44,208 nt of DNA from an uncultured Eubacterium sp. (GCA_947088865.1 CAMUHY010000022.1:1-44208), one strand, 5' to 3'. Positions 24,139 through 33,656 are shown, numbered from the stretch's first letter. Program-made: numbers and translations. Notes: a model not told the origin generated them from the letters alone.

Positions 24139-25839
24139 TTAACCTCTTATTGCATTTCTAAACCAGCGACCAGCATCGGACAAATCGCTTTCGTCCCATC
24201 CGCTTGTTTTGTCACAGCCTGGATTTATCAATGCCGAAGTCTCTGCCTTATTACACAAACTCCATGCAAGAAAACTAACGCCTCTGCTGTTTAACAAATT
24301 GAGCCATGCATCTGCTGAACCGTAATCTATACCGCCGTTTCCAGAAGCATCGCATATACTGCACTCGCTTACAAAAACAGGTATTCCATTATCCATAGCT
24401 GTTATTAATTTATTTCGGATATAATCGGTATGTGTTGCCGCATAAAAATGAAGTGCATAACATACGTTTGAATCATTTATCTGATTTCCTATCACCGCAT
24501 CGACATCTTGACTCCATGTATTCGTTCCCACAATAACAAGCGCGTCGGTATTGCTTCTTATGGCAGACAATACTTCCTCTGCATATGGTTTTATAACACT
24601 ATTCCAATCAGAATTTTGAGGTTCATTGCATATCTCATATATTACATTGCCATTACCTGCATATCTGGCAGACATTTCTGAGAAAAAGGCAACCGCCTCA
24701 TCTTTATGCTGATAAGGATTTCCATCGCTAAGAATATGCCAGTCAATAATAACATACATTCCAAGCTGTGTCGCATAACTTACGCCGGCATCCACTAGTG
24801 ATTTTAATGCCTCTCTATCGCCTCCTGTACAATATCCGCCATATTCTGCTGTGTACATTGCCAAACGAACCACATTAGCTCCCCAGTCATCTCTCAATGT
24901 TTGAAATGCCTCATAATTGACATACTGCGGAAACCAAGCTAAACCATGCGTGCTGACACCTCGAAGCTGAACTCTGCTTCCACTGCTGTCAACAATGGAT
25001 GTACCCTCTACATGAAGACGTCCAGATACCGTTGTTGTTGGACCTGTATATTGATTGCCGCCACCGTTTGATGGCTCATTATCATTGCCTCCTGAATTAT
25101 TATTGTTATTATCGGAGTTATTACCATTTTGATTATTGTTATCTTGATTATTATTTGTGTTGTTATTACCGTCTGTATTTTTTTCATTATCAGCTGATGT
25201 AGTTTCATCGTCTTGATGTTCTTCACCGCCGTCTGCCACCATAGTAACTCCATCTACTGTTGTTTCTATACTATATTTTCCTACATTGACATCATTATCG
25301 GCACAAAATATAAAACCAATTCCTTGTGTTCCTTCACCAATTTCAATATTCTTGTTATAATCCACAGGTTTCATCTTCACCTCAAGAATATCTCCATTTT
25401 TGTTTGTCTCTAACACACAGTTCCAGCTCTGCTCAATACTCGCATTTGCACCAAGCGTAAACTGCATAGTCCAATCAGTTATTTTTCCAGAACCTGCATT
25501 TTTTACTGTAACATCAATCTGTGCAAATTTTTTACCGTCACCTTCCCATGTATTGGTTTTCGCAAAATCAGCAACTGCCGATGGCTCATCTTCCTTTTTA
25601 CTGTATGCCAAATCCGTCGGCTGATTGGATGTCGCATTTGAATTGGAAACCGTATTACCGCCTGAGGCATCTTCAGGCGTTGCAACATTTCCTATGGTTT
25701 GTTGTTTTTGTTTTGTGACTGCTGATATACCAATTCCTGCAAATATTCCTACAATCAATATCACTGCGGCTAGTATACCAAGCGTTATTAACTTCTTTTT
25801 ATCCATTTGTTTGAATGTTTGTTTTAACTTATCCAACAT
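24139..25839 (-). CDS. Membrane-anchored GH5 endoglucanase with cellulose-binding-like domain
   Basis: A protein of about 566 residues. Order: a basic N-terminus and one signal-anchor helix (about 14-38), a CBM2-like beta domain (about 85-205, with DWTMQFTLGA and QGIGFIFCADNDVNVGKYS), an Asn-rich linker of about 50 residues, then a GH5 catalytic barrel (about 275-566). The acid/base Glu is in YEICNEPQ and the nucleophile Glu in VFVSECS; other GH5 marks are LRGVSTHGL, VVRLAMY, YVIIDWH and FLAWSLCNK. It should hydrolyse beta-1,4-glucan at the cell surface. The ATG at 25839 has GGAG 8 nt upstream and overlaps the holA stop by 11 nt. Its position directly before the AAA+ giant is unexpected. Confidence 0.92.
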   Translation of the reverse strand: MLDKLKQTFKQMDKKKLITLGILAAVILIVGIFAGIGISAVTKQKQQTIGNVATPEDASGGNTVSNSNATSNQPTDLAYSKKEDEPSAVADFAKTNTWEGDGKKFAQIDVTVKNAGSGKITDWTMQFTLGANASIEQSWNCVLETNKNGDILEVKMKPVDYNKNIEIGEGTQGIGFIFCADNDVNVGKYSIETTVDGVTMVADGGEEHQDDETTSADNEKNTDGNNNTNNNQDNNNQNGNNSDNNNNNSGGNDNEPSNGGGNQYTGPTTTVSGRLHVEGTSIVDSSGSRVQLRGVSTHGLAWFPQYVNYEAFQTLRDDWGANVVRLAMYTAEYGGYCTGGDREALKSLVDAGVSYATQLGMYVIIDWHILSDGNPYQHKDEAVAFFSEMSARYAGNGNVIYEICNEPQNSDWNSVIKPYAEEVLSAIRSNTDALVIVGTNTWSQDVDAVIGNQINDSNVCYALHFYAATHTDYIRNKLITAMDNGIPVFVSECSICDASGNGGIDYGSADAWLNLLNSRGVSFLAWSLCNKAETSALINPGCDKTSGWDESDLSDAGRWFRNAIRG

Positions 25840-26830
25840 ATTCCATCTCCACCTTTTTCGCACTATATTTTATAATCATTAATTCAACAGCCATTTTGGC
25901 ATCCAATTTTCCCGTTTTTACTGCCTCCTCCACATCAGCAAGGTCTTTTAAAGCCAATTGTAACTGTTTGATACTAAAATTTTTTGCCTGACTACTATAT
26001 TTTTGAGCAATAAATGGTGCAACGCCCATACTTTTTGCAATATCATAAGAATTTATCCCCATTGCCAGCGCCTCTTTTACCTGCAAAATTCCATTAAACT
26101 GACGAACCATCAAACTCAGTATATTCATAGGAGGCTCTTTTTGAGCAAGCAAATCATAATATAATCTCAAGGCTTCCTGCTGCCTTTTTACCGCGATGGC
26201 TGTTATCATATCAAATATTTTACTTACCGTCACGGTGCTGCATATCGCCTCAATATCGGCTGTATTCACTTTTGTTCTTGTGCCGCAATAGGATATAATT
26301 TTATCCATCTCTGCCTTAATCAGCACCATCGATGCGCCTGTCTTATCCAGAAGTAATTTTATGGCGGCTGGCTCTATCATCATTTCTTTTTCTTTAAAAC
26401 ATTTGCCAATCCACTTTATAAGCACCGATTCCGTCTGCTGATTCATTAAGGAAACATATCCTTCTTTTTTTACGGCTTTAAAAAGTTTATTTCGCTCATC
26501 AACTGCTTCTTCTACAAATACAAGAACAAGATAATCCGGCAATGTACTGATAAACGTTGCAAGCTCTTCATTGGAACGCTTAAAAAATCCGCTATTTTCA
26601 ATAACAATCAAACGTTTTTCTGAAAAAAAAGGCAACGTATCTGCCATTTCAATAATTTCCTTAACATTTAACTTATCGCCCTCATAATAGGAAAAATTCA
26701 TTGTATCTGAACCTGTTATATTTTCTTTAATCCTATCCCTGTACTGTTTTTTCAGATAGGGTTCATCACCATAAAGAAGATAAACTTTTTTAAAAGTCTT
26801 GTTTTTAATATCTTCATTGATAACTTTCAC
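25829..26830 (-). CDS. holA: DNA polymerase III subunit delta
   Basis: The 333-residue clamp-loader subunit opens the beta clamp. It begins with the family's VYLLYGDEPYLKKQYRDRI segment, has LPFFSEKRLIVIENSGFFKR in the middle and ends with a helical C-terminus (LKDLADVEEAVKTGKLDAKM). The start is GTG, with AGGAGT 7 nt upstream. In B. subtilis this gene (yqeN) lies between comEC and rpsT. Here comEC is correctly upstream but rpsT is displaced by about 15 kb. A promoter-like repeat at 27045-27121 points at it. Confidence 0.93.
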   Translation of the reverse strand: MKVINEDIKNKTFKKVYLLYGDEPYLKKQYRDRIKENITGSDTMNFSYYEGDKLNVKEIIEMADTLPFFSEKRLIVIENSGFFKRSNEELATFISTLPDYLVLVFVEEAVDERNKLFKAVKKEGYVSLMNQQTESVLIKWIGKCFKEKEMMIEPAAIKLLLDKTGASMVLIKAEMDKIISYCGTRTKVNTADIEAICSTVTVSKIFDMITAIAVKRQQEALRLYYDLLAQKEPPMNILSLMVRQFNGILQVKEALAMGINSYDIAKSMGVAPFIAQKYSSQAKNFSIKQLQLALKDLADVEEAVKTGKLDAKMAVELMIIKYSAKKVEMEYVG

Positions 26831-26866
26831 CTTTTACTCCTTTTGATTGTTTTATTATATCATAAT

Positions 26867-26903
26867 AGTTAAGTGGATATTCGCAATCCGCTACGCTACT
26901 TGC
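26867..26903 (+). repeat. Dispersed repeat copy
   Basis: AGTTAAGTGGATATTCGCAA followed by TCCGCTACGCTACTTGC is a close match to 6069-6105. It sits about 40 nt upstream of the holA start in the 348-bp gap between comEC and holA, which is filled by repeats and holds no gene I can support. Confidence 0.7.
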
Positions 26904-26931
26904 TCATAACCCGCTAGCTACTATCGTAGCT

Positions 26932-27028
26932 TTTCAGTGGGAGTATAAGCTCCCACTGAAACAAGCAAGTCCCCACCCCACTTATGCCTTTGCAACATTG
27001 AAGTGGGGGACTTCCTTGATGAGGTTAA
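26932..27028. repeat. Double-hairpin palindromic element, possibly IS200/IS605-derived
   Basis: The first hairpin is perfect over 12 bp: TTTCAGTGGGAG (26932-26943) and CTCCCACTGAAA (26950-26961), loop TATAAG. The second pairs AAGTCCCC...CCCACTT (about 26967-26983) with AAGTGGGGGACTT (27001-27013). The right 35 bp (26994-27028) recur exactly, inverted, at 38185-38219. Compact subterminal hairpins and no inverted termini recall IS200/IS605 ends or their non-autonomous derivatives. No transposase is present, so the origin is inference. Confidence 0.55.
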
Positions 27029-27044
27029 TATATAGCAGGAAGTC

Positions 27045-27121
27045 AAAAGTTTGCAATCAAACTTTTATAGCTTGGCTTTGCCGAGATTATTATATCACAG
27101 CTTTACTATGGCTATTATATC
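27045..27121 (-). repeat. Promoter-bearing dispersed repeat upstream of holA
   Basis: On the minus strand it begins GATATAATAGCC, has a second box CTGTGATATAATAATCTCGG, then hairpins CTCGGC-AAA-GCCAAG and AAAAGTTTG-ATTG-CAAACTTTT. It is the same unit as 14988-15064, with compensatory changes preserving the hairpins. It points to holA, about 220 nt downstream. Confidence 0.7.
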
Positions 27122-27178
27122 AGGAAATGATAAAATTGTAAAAAAAAATTTCCTTTATTCTTGCTTACAACTTATCTG

Positions 27179-29518
27179 CTATTTATCTTCCAAATACGTC
27201 TGTACCTCTACTCCTTTATCTTTCACAACAATTTTTATCTGTCCTGTCTTTGCTGTAATATAGACCTCTGCCCCACATTCTTTTAAACAGTTGACCGTCT
27301 CGTTTGATGGATGTTTGTACCGATTATTGACCCCACATGAAATAATGGCTATCTGAGGCTGTACGTTTTCCAAAAATGCTTTATCCGAAGAACTCGAAGA
27401 ACCATGATGCGCTGTCTTTAACACCATAGTCTTCTTTAATTGATTTTCTTTTATCATCTTTTGTTCCCCTTTTTTCTCAACATCGCCTGTCATCAATATA
27501 GAAAATTCTTTATACGTCACATGATACACTGCTGAATAATCATTGTTGCTCTCATACAAATACCCCTGTGATGGATGCCAACATGAAATAGTTATTCCAC
27601 AGGGAAACCGCACACCCCAGCCAGCATCAGCATATAAAACACGAATCTCTTTTTCCTTTGCCTTTTGAATTATATTCATATAAGAATCATCCGGTGTTTT
27701 TGTTGTTTGATTTATAATATCTGGTAACACAATGTTTTCTATGGTAAATGTCTTGCCTGTTAAATCCATTAATTCCATAATGCCATTTACATGGTCGCTG
27801 TCACTATGACTGATAAAGATATAATCGATTTTATTAATGCCATAACTGCGCAGCAATGGATAGATTCGCTTTTCTCCAACCTTGCTGATATCGCTGCTGC
27901 CGCCATCAAAAAGTATATTAATATTTTCTTTTCTTATTAAGATACAATCACCTTGTCCAACATCAATCATATCCACTGTAAATGGAACTTTTCCTTTATA
28001 AAATAAAATGATGATAGCAGCAGCAAAAAAGAACAATGCTATACTATTTCTCAATGTGTTTATTTTACATTTTAAAGACAAAAGTTTAATTTTTTGCAGC
28101 CTTTTTATCCATCGCTGTGACTGAAACATTTGAATAATTATCACCATCAATCCAATACCAATATAAAACCACACGATTTGTCCTATTTCAGGTCTTTGTG
28201 TCTGTATTTGACTAAATGGAAGATTCTGTGTAAATTCACATAATACAACGTATCCTTTTAAAATATAGTGAACCGTTCCCATCAAAAATGCACCTGCTGG
28301 CATACAAATATAAGAAACTGCCAGCGCTGCAACACCACAAAACAATAATAAAGACATTAATGGTATAACAATCATATTTAAAAAAACACCATACAATGGT
28401 ATCTCAAAATAGTAATATGAAATAAGCGGCATCATAAAAAGACTGATTCCAAAACTTCCTATAAAAGCTTTTATAATAAAACGCAAAAAAGAAATCATAT
28501 AATACGAAATCCATTGATTTTTTTGGTCTATTTTTTCAATTTTTTTATCTATAATGGGAATTATTATAACATTAAACGAAGGCACTACAAACAAAATGCC
28601 TAAGATAGCCAAAAAAGACATTAAAAATCCAGAATAAAAACAGATATATTGATTTTCGGCAAGAAAAATCATTGCAGATAATGCAAGCGCTGACAATGTA
28701 TCATATGTTCTCCCTAAAACAGAAGCACCCATCTGCAATACACACATAAAAATGGCACGTCTGGCAGATACTCCATTTCCTGTCAATGCTGCATATAAAG
28801 CAAGAAATAAAAAACTAACCGTAAACGATGCAAGAAATCCACAACCACATTTTCTAAATAGCTTATATAATGCCATTCCAAGAAAAGAGACATGCAGTCC
28901 ACTGATAGCAATAATATGTGCTATCCCATTTTTTTGAAACAATTGATACATATCTTGTGACAAACTGCTTTTATCGCCTAAAAGAATCGCTGCTATTGTT
29001 CCATAATCTTTTTGTTGTGCAATACTATGTAAATGCGCATCCAACGAATCTTTTATTTGATTTCGATAGTTTGTTATTCCACTGCTTTCTTTTATTATTT
29101 TGATATCTTCTGCTGCTATTTTATACCAAATACCAATGGATTTATAATAAAGTTTCTGATTAAATTCGCCATCATTTCTAGGACTGGGAAAACTTTTCAA
29201 TCCGCCTTTTACACAGATTGTATCACCAATACGATAATGTGTTTTGATATCGTTAGAATAAACTAAAACATTTTTATATTCACAACTGCCATCTTGAATT
29301 TGTATTGTACAGTTTGATAACTCATAATTGATGCCAAATTCGGTCTGTTTTACAGATTCTACAATCCCAATTACTGTTGATTGTGTTTTATTTGTATCAC
29401 TAACAATCGAATTGAAAGAAGAAGGGGCAGTATGCTCTGCCCCATAGATACTTAACAAGCAAAAGACAAGTTCTATTATACAATAGAATACAAGCGGTCT
29501 CCTTATATAAATCACCAT
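27179..29518 (-). CDS. comEC: ComEC/Rec2 competence DNA channel protein
   Basis: A 779-residue protein of full-length ComEC type, which carries single-stranded DNA across the membrane during transformation. The N-terminal DUF4131/OB-like region (about 20-160) is followed by the competence membrane domain (about 180-490) with AIISGLHVSFLG and GNGVSARRAIFMCVLQMGA. The C-terminal metallo-beta-lactamase-like domain (about 510-770) has IDVGQGDCILI, FDGGSSD, ISHSDSDHVNGI and LKTAHHGSSSSS. It follows the GerMN lipoprotein by 8 nt. Start choice is uncertain because the AGAAAGG lies very close to the ATG. Confidence 0.94.
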   Translation of the reverse strand: MVIYIRRPLVFYCIIELVFCLLSIYGAEHTAPSSFNSIVSDTNKTQSTVIGIVESVKQTEFGINYELSNCTIQIQDGSCEYKNVLVYSNDIKTHYRIGDTICVKGGLKSFPSPRNDGEFNQKLYYKSIGIWYKIAAEDIKIIKESSGITNYRNQIKDSLDAHLHSIAQQKDYGTIAAILLGDKSSLSQDMYQLFQKNGIAHIIAISGLHVSFLGMALYKLFRKCGCGFLASFTVSFLFLALYAALTGNGVSARRAIFMCVLQMGASVLGRTYDTLSALALSAMIFLAENQYICFYSGFLMSFLAILGILFVVPSFNVIIIPIIDKKIEKIDQKNQWISYYMISFLRFIIKAFIGSFGISLFMMPLISYYYFEIPLYGVFLNMIVIPLMSLLLFCGVAALAVSYICMPAGAFLMGTVHYILKGYVVLCEFTQNLPFSQIQTQRPEIGQIVWFYIGIGLMVIIIQMFQSQRWIKRLQKIKLLSLKCKINTLRNSIALFFFAAAIIILFYKGKVPFTVDMIDVGQGDCILIRKENINILFDGGSSDISKVGEKRIYPLLRSYGINKIDYIFISHSDSDHVNGIMELMDLTGKTFTIENIVLPDIINQTTKTPDDSYMNIIQKAKEKEIRVLYADAGWGVRFPCGITISCWHPSQGYLYESNNDYSAVYHVTYKEFSILMTGDVEKKGEQKMIKENQLKKTMVLKTAHHGSSSSSDKAFLENVQPQIAIISCGVNNRYKHPSNETVNCLKECGAEVYITAKTGQIKIVVKDKGVEVQTYLEDK

Positions 29519-29526
29519 CCTTTCTA

Positions 29527-30453
29527 CTATGTGCTTACAATATCCTTATTATATTGAAATGATGTGTTTAATTGTATACTTTCGCGAAAACTGCGATTGG
29601 AATCTCCATTAATCAACATTCGCACTTCCCGTATTGTTTTTAATTCACATAGGGAATTGACAATCGAATAAATAGGTATTTCATTGGATACATTTACCAT
29701 CTCCGTCAAAAAAACAGAGCTTAAATTCACATAACATACACCCTCGCTAACAGAAATACTCAGCAATTTCAAATCAGATGGAAGCGTTGAGGACAGATTG
29801 TTATCGGATGTTCCTTTGATAAGACGTTCAACGACAATTCTCTCAATGGATGTATTTTTTGCATATCCAACGCTTTCTGTTGTTTTAACAAGCTTATCAC
29901 CCGTTTTGTTGGCAAAATATAAAGTGATATCTCTCCATTCAACATTGCCAATGGCATCTTTTGAATCATTAATAAAATCATCTGGCGACATCAACCCTAT
30001 AAATGTTCCATCTTCATACCTTGCAGGTGAACCATCCACAAAAAAACGTACATAATCAATGGAATCAATCTGTGTTATTGCTTTTACAACACCTGCTCTC
30101 ATCAACACTTCATCAATATTGTTTAGCACATTATATGCCTGATTAAAATAGATATTGGCAACATTCATATTTATTTCCGTATTTATAATTTCTATCCCAT
30201 CTAAAAGTAAAATGTCAATTTCTTTTTGTTTGGGTTTTTTTCTCATTTGTTCAAACATTTCATTGATAATCTGATAGGCATCGGTACTTTCTGTCTCAAA
30301 ATCCACTGCCACAAGCGTATTATCTGTAACATTTCTATAATATATTTTCATGCCTTCTGCTGATTCTTCACATCCAGATAAACATAATAAAAAACACACT
30401 GTTAAAATACAAAAAAGAATCCGTATATTGATATATTTATGCAAAACATTCAT
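29527..30453 (-). CDS. GerMN-domain lipoprotein
   Basis: A secreted lipoprotein of about 308 residues. A hydrophobic signal (ILFCILTVCFLLCLSGC) ends in the lipobox LSGC, followed by EESAEG and two GerMN-like repeats. One carries NIYFNQAYN and the other VCYVNLSSVF, each ahead of a conserved IDYVRFFVDG or IREVRMLINGD strand. GerMN occurs in sporulation, germination and LpqB-type proteins. The frame opens at 30531 inside the kinase gene; I place the start near 30453 because the signal peptide needs no longer extension. An ATG at 30459 or a TTG at 30444 also fit. Lying after a sensor kinase, it may modulate it as LpqB does for MtrB; that is inference. Confidence 0.82.
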   Translation of the reverse strand: MNVLHKYINIRILFCILTVCFLLCLSGCEESAEGMKIYYRNVTDNTLVAVDFETESTDAYQIINEMFEQMRKKPKQKEIDILLLDGIEIINTEINMNVANIYFNQAYNVLNNIDEVLMRAGVVKAITQIDSIDYVRFFVDGSPARYEDGTFIGLMSPDDFINDSKDAIGNVEWRDITLYFANKTGDKLVKTTESVGYAKNTSIERIVVERLIKGTSDNNLSSTLPSDLKLLSISVSEGVCYVNLSSVFLTEMVNVSNEIPIYSIVNSLCELKTIREVRMLINGDSNRSFRESIQLNTSFQYNKDIVST

Positions 30454-30490
30454 CCTCATTTCTGTATGGCTTTTCACATAAGCCTGCACA

Positions 30491-32014
30491 TTATAATTTC
30501 TCTTCTTTAATCGACACATGATTATTCTCATTTACATAATTTAATGGAATCCTTACTGTAAATGTAGTTCCTTGCCCTTCTTCACTGTACAGTTTAATAA
30601 TCCCATGATGCATAAGAATAATGTTTTGAACAATGGCAAGTCCTAGTCCTGTTCCGCCTGTCTCCCTAGACCTTGCCTTATCCACCCTGTAAAATCGGTC
30701 AAAAACTAATTCTTGGCTTTCTTTTGGTATGCCTATTCCAGAATCTTCAACCCGCACATAAAAATATTGATAATCCGCATTTAACGATACATGAACCCAG
30801 CCATCATTATTGTTATATTTTATTGCATTTTCCACAAGATTTGATACCACCTGTGTAAATTTCACTTCATCTACTTCTGCAACGACCGGTCTAAAACTTT
30901 CAAAAAGAATTTCAACATTTTTCTTTTCAGCAATCGGTTTTAAACGCTTTAATACCAACTCCATCAATTCATTTAAATTAACAGAAACAATATTTAGAGC
31001 GACCGCTTTTTTATCCATTCTTACCAGCGTCAACAAATCATCTATAATTTTACTTTCCCTATCAATTTCCTCAACGATATCCTGCATAAATTCTTTGTAT
31101 AATTCTACGGGCGCATCTTCTTGCATATTGAGCGAATCGGCTAATACTTTAATGGATGTAATCGGCGTTTTTAACTCATGTGATACATTGGACACAAACT
31201 CTTGTCTGCTCTCATCTAAACTGTTTGCTTTATCCATCACTGTATTAAAATGAATTGCCAATTCTCTCATCTCTGTGCTTCCTTTGACAGGTAAACGCTT
31301 ATCTACATGTCCGGCCGCAACCTCTTCAATCACTTGATATAATTTTTTATAACGTTTTGATGTTACACTAATAATTAGATAAATTAAACTAATTGAAACA
31401 ATCATAACTGCTATTATCGCTGTATATATATTATTATAAATTGATTGTTTATAAGATAATATCTTACTTAAAGACATATCTGTAACAATAACGCCACATG
31501 TCACATTTTCTGAATTAACAATAGGAACAACAGCCTCTATTGAATTTGATTTTTTATTATACTCAAAGACATTTTTCCGATTCTTATATGAATTTAATAC
31601 ATTGGGATTAATCATACTTCTTGAATATTCTGTATAATAGGAATCCAGCACAATAACAAAGCGTTCGTCGATTACACGGATTCGCATATAATTCATTGCT
31701 GAATAATGTTTTAATAAATCATAAACACCGTTTTTTTCTGCATCATGTATGGTCAAATATTCTGAAAATTCATTTGCCATCACTGCCGTGCTTGTCTGCA
31801 AACTTGCAAGTTCATTTTCTACCATACCTCGAATTAAAAAATGGCTAGTACACTTTTCTACTGTAAACAGCGATATCAACAATATTGTAACAATAATAAT
31901 AAATGTTCCAACTTTTGTACTGTTCATCAATTTTAAAAAATCACTGATATATTTTTTAAATTGATTCTCATTTTCTTCTTTTTCTACATCCATATCCTTA
32001 TGATTTTTAAACAT
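30491..32014 (-). CDS. Membrane sensor histidine kinase
   Basis: A 507-residue kinase. Helix 1 (about 35-55) and helix 2 (about 180-205) flank an extracellular sensor domain of about 120 residues. A HAMP-like linker (KLYQVIEEVAAGHVDKRLPV) is followed by HisKA with the phosphoacceptor in FVSNVSHELKTPITSIKVLA. The ATPase domain has NLVENAIKYN, VEDSGIGIPKE, FDRFYRVDKARS and GGTGLGLAIV, as in WalK/PhoR-type kinases. It overlaps the response regulator by 8 nt, so the two are a cognate pair. It is followed by the GerMN lipoprotein and comEC. Confidence 0.93.
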   Translation of the reverse strand: MFKNHKDMDVEKEENENQFKKYISDFLKLMNSTKVGTFIIIVTILLISLFTVEKCTSHFLIRGMVENELASLQTSTAVMANEFSEYLTIHDAEKNGVYDLLKHYSAMNYMRIRVIDERFVIVLDSYYTEYSRSMINPNVLNSYKNRKNVFEYNKKSNSIEAVVPIVNSENVTCGVIVTDMSLSKILSYKQSIYNNIYTAIIAVMIVSISLIYLIISVTSKRYKKLYQVIEEVAAGHVDKRLPVKGSTEMRELAIHFNTVMDKANSLDESRQEFVSNVSHELKTPITSIKVLADSLNMQEDAPVELYKEFMQDIVEEIDRESKIIDDLLTLVRMDKKAVALNIVSVNLNELMELVLKRLKPIAEKKNVEILFESFRPVVAEVDEVKFTQVVSNLVENAIKYNNNDGWVHVSLNADYQYFYVRVEDSGIGIPKESQELVFDRFYRVDKARSRETGGTGLGLAIVQNIILMHHGIIKLYSEEGQGTTFTVRIPLNYVNENNHVSIKEEKL

Positions 32015-32696
32015 TATAGTAATATCCTACTCCCCAGCGTGTGTGAATATATTTCGGCTCACTGGCATTATCCTCAATTTTTTCTCTTAATCTTCTCACA
32101 TGTACATCAACCGTTCTTGCATCGCCCGGATAATCACTTCCCCAAACCATATTAAGAAGCATATCTCTGCTGTAAACCTTACCTGGATTTCTTACAAGAA
32201 TCTCGACTAAATCAAATTCTTTGGCTGTAAGATTAATCTCTTTTTCGTTAATCATCAAATTTCGATTGTCGCAATCCAATCTAAAATTTCCAGAAATAAT
32301 AATGCTGCTATTGACAACAGGCTGAACTTTCTTGACATTTCTTCTAAGTATTGCTTTAATTCTTGCTTTGACCTCGAGTACATTAAAAGGTTTGGTAATA
32401 TAGTCGTCTGCTCCATACTCCAACCCTAAAATTTTATCCATATCATCGCCTTTTGCTGTCAGCATAATAATAGGCACATTGGAAAATTCCCGAACCTGCT
32501 GGCAAACTTCCATACCATCTAATTTGGGCAGCATAATATCCAAAAGAACAATATCATAATCATTCTTTTTAATACAGTCAAAAGCTTCCTCGCCGTCATA
32601 AGCACATTCGACTTCCATACCATCTTGTTCTAAACTATATTTTAATCCTTTTATAATTAATTTTTCATCGTCTACAATCAATACTTTATTTGCCAT
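32007..32696 (-). CDS. OmpR/PhoB-family response regulator
   Basis: A 229-residue regulator. The receiver has VLIVDDEKLI, the phosphoacceptor in VLLDIMLPKLDG, MLTAKGDD and ITKPFNVLE. The winged-helix output (about 130-229) has INLTAKEFDLVEILVRNPGK, VWGSDYPGDARTVDVHVRRL and WGVGYYYNV. It resembles WalR/ResD-type regulators. It overlaps its kinase gene, and the 143-nt gap upstream to comEA contains an AGTATAAATACT inverted repeat that may be an autoregulatory site. Confidence 0.94.
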   Translation of the reverse strand: MANKVLIVDDEKLIIKGLKYSLEQDGMEVECAYDGEEAFDCIKKNDYDIVLLDIMLPKLDGMEVCQQVREFSNVPIIMLTAKGDDMDKILGLEYGADDYITKPFNVLEVKARIKAILRRNVKKVQPVVNSSIIISGNFRLDCDNRNLMINEKEINLTAKEFDLVEILVRNPGKVYSRDMLLNMVWGSDYPGDARTVDVHVRRLREKIEDNASEPKYIHTRWGVGYYYNV

Positions 32697-32839
32697 TATG
32701 TATCAACCATACCTTTCTATATCTATATATCTAAATTATCCATTATCTAAAAAACGAAATATTGCAAATGTATCATCCATAAGTATTTATACTTTTTATA
32801 AATTTTATATCGGCAAATAGCACTTTATAAATATACTTT

Positions 32840-33520
32840 TTACACCGTTATATAATCTTTTATTTTTGAATATGCTGCTTCTTTTATGCCGCTGATTTTC
32901 ATAATATCTTCTTTAACGTAAAATTTGCCGTGTTGGGTACGATACTCAATAATATCTCTCGCCCTTGATTCACCTATTCCCGGAAGTGTTGTAAGTTCTG
33001 AAAGTGATGCGGTATTAATATTGATAAGTGATGAATTTTTTGACGAATTTTCAATATCAATATTATTACTTGATAAATTTTCCTGCTTTTGGAAAGACTC
33101 CATATCTGGAACATCTATCTTATCCTTATCCTGAACGATATCAGCAAGATTAAGAGCCTGTACACATGCTTCCTGCGTCAAACCACCCGCCATATCAATA
33201 ATTTCATATACTCTCGTGCCTTCAGCACATGAGTATACGCCAGGATTTTTTACACAGCCACATATATATACGTAAATTTTGGAATTTTGGTTTTCATTTG
33301 ATGAAATAATTTTATTATCATTTTCTGATGCAGAATGTAGAGATTCTTCATTTATCGTCTGATAATTATAATACTCAACCGCCTCTTTATCTTTTTTTGC
33401 CAATACAGATATACAATATATTGTACCCAGAATCAATATTGTCAAACAGACTATTCCATATCGGATAGCTGTTTTATTACTTTTTAAATATGTATTTAAT
33501 ACATTTAATTTATTAATCAT
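32840..33520 (-). CDS. comEA: ComEA DNA receptor (SLBB plus helix-hairpin-helix)
   Basis: A membrane-anchored DNA-binding protein of about 226 residues for transformation. One transmembrane helix lies at about 20-40. The SLBB-like domain IYVYICGCVKNPGVYSCAEG continues through VYEIIDMAGGL. A Ser/Asn-rich linker precedes the C-terminal helix-hairpin-helix pair: NINTASLSELTTLPGIGESR with ARDIIEY, then DIMKISGIKEAAYSKI. I chose the ATG at 33520, with GGGGA just upstream; the frame is open to 33559. No comEB follows; instead a two-component pair lies between it and comEC. Confidence 0.93.
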   Translation of the reverse strand: MINKLNVLNTYLKSNKTAIRYGIVCLTILILGTIYCISVLAKKDKEAVEYYNYQTINEESLHSASENDNKIISSNENQNSKIYVYICGCVKNPGVYSCAEGTRVYEIIDMAGGLTQEACVQALNLADIVQDKDKIDVPDMESFQKQENLSSNNIDIENSSKNSSLININTASLSELTTLPGIGESRARDIIEYRTQHGKFYVKEDIMKISGIKEAAYSKIKDYITV

Positions 33521-33656
33521 ACAATCCCCATTTAAAATTAACAGGAACGTATTACGCACACAATAATATTACAAAAAAAAAATCAAAAATACAAGTGCAA
33601 ATCATATTAAAATATAGTACACTATTATTTATTATGTTATTAATTGGGAGGTTACC

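Noticed and set aside
24999-25253. Frames on both strands over the Asn-rich linker of the cellulase
   Set aside because: Low-complexity AAT/AAC codons create long open frames in other registers. They are not genes.
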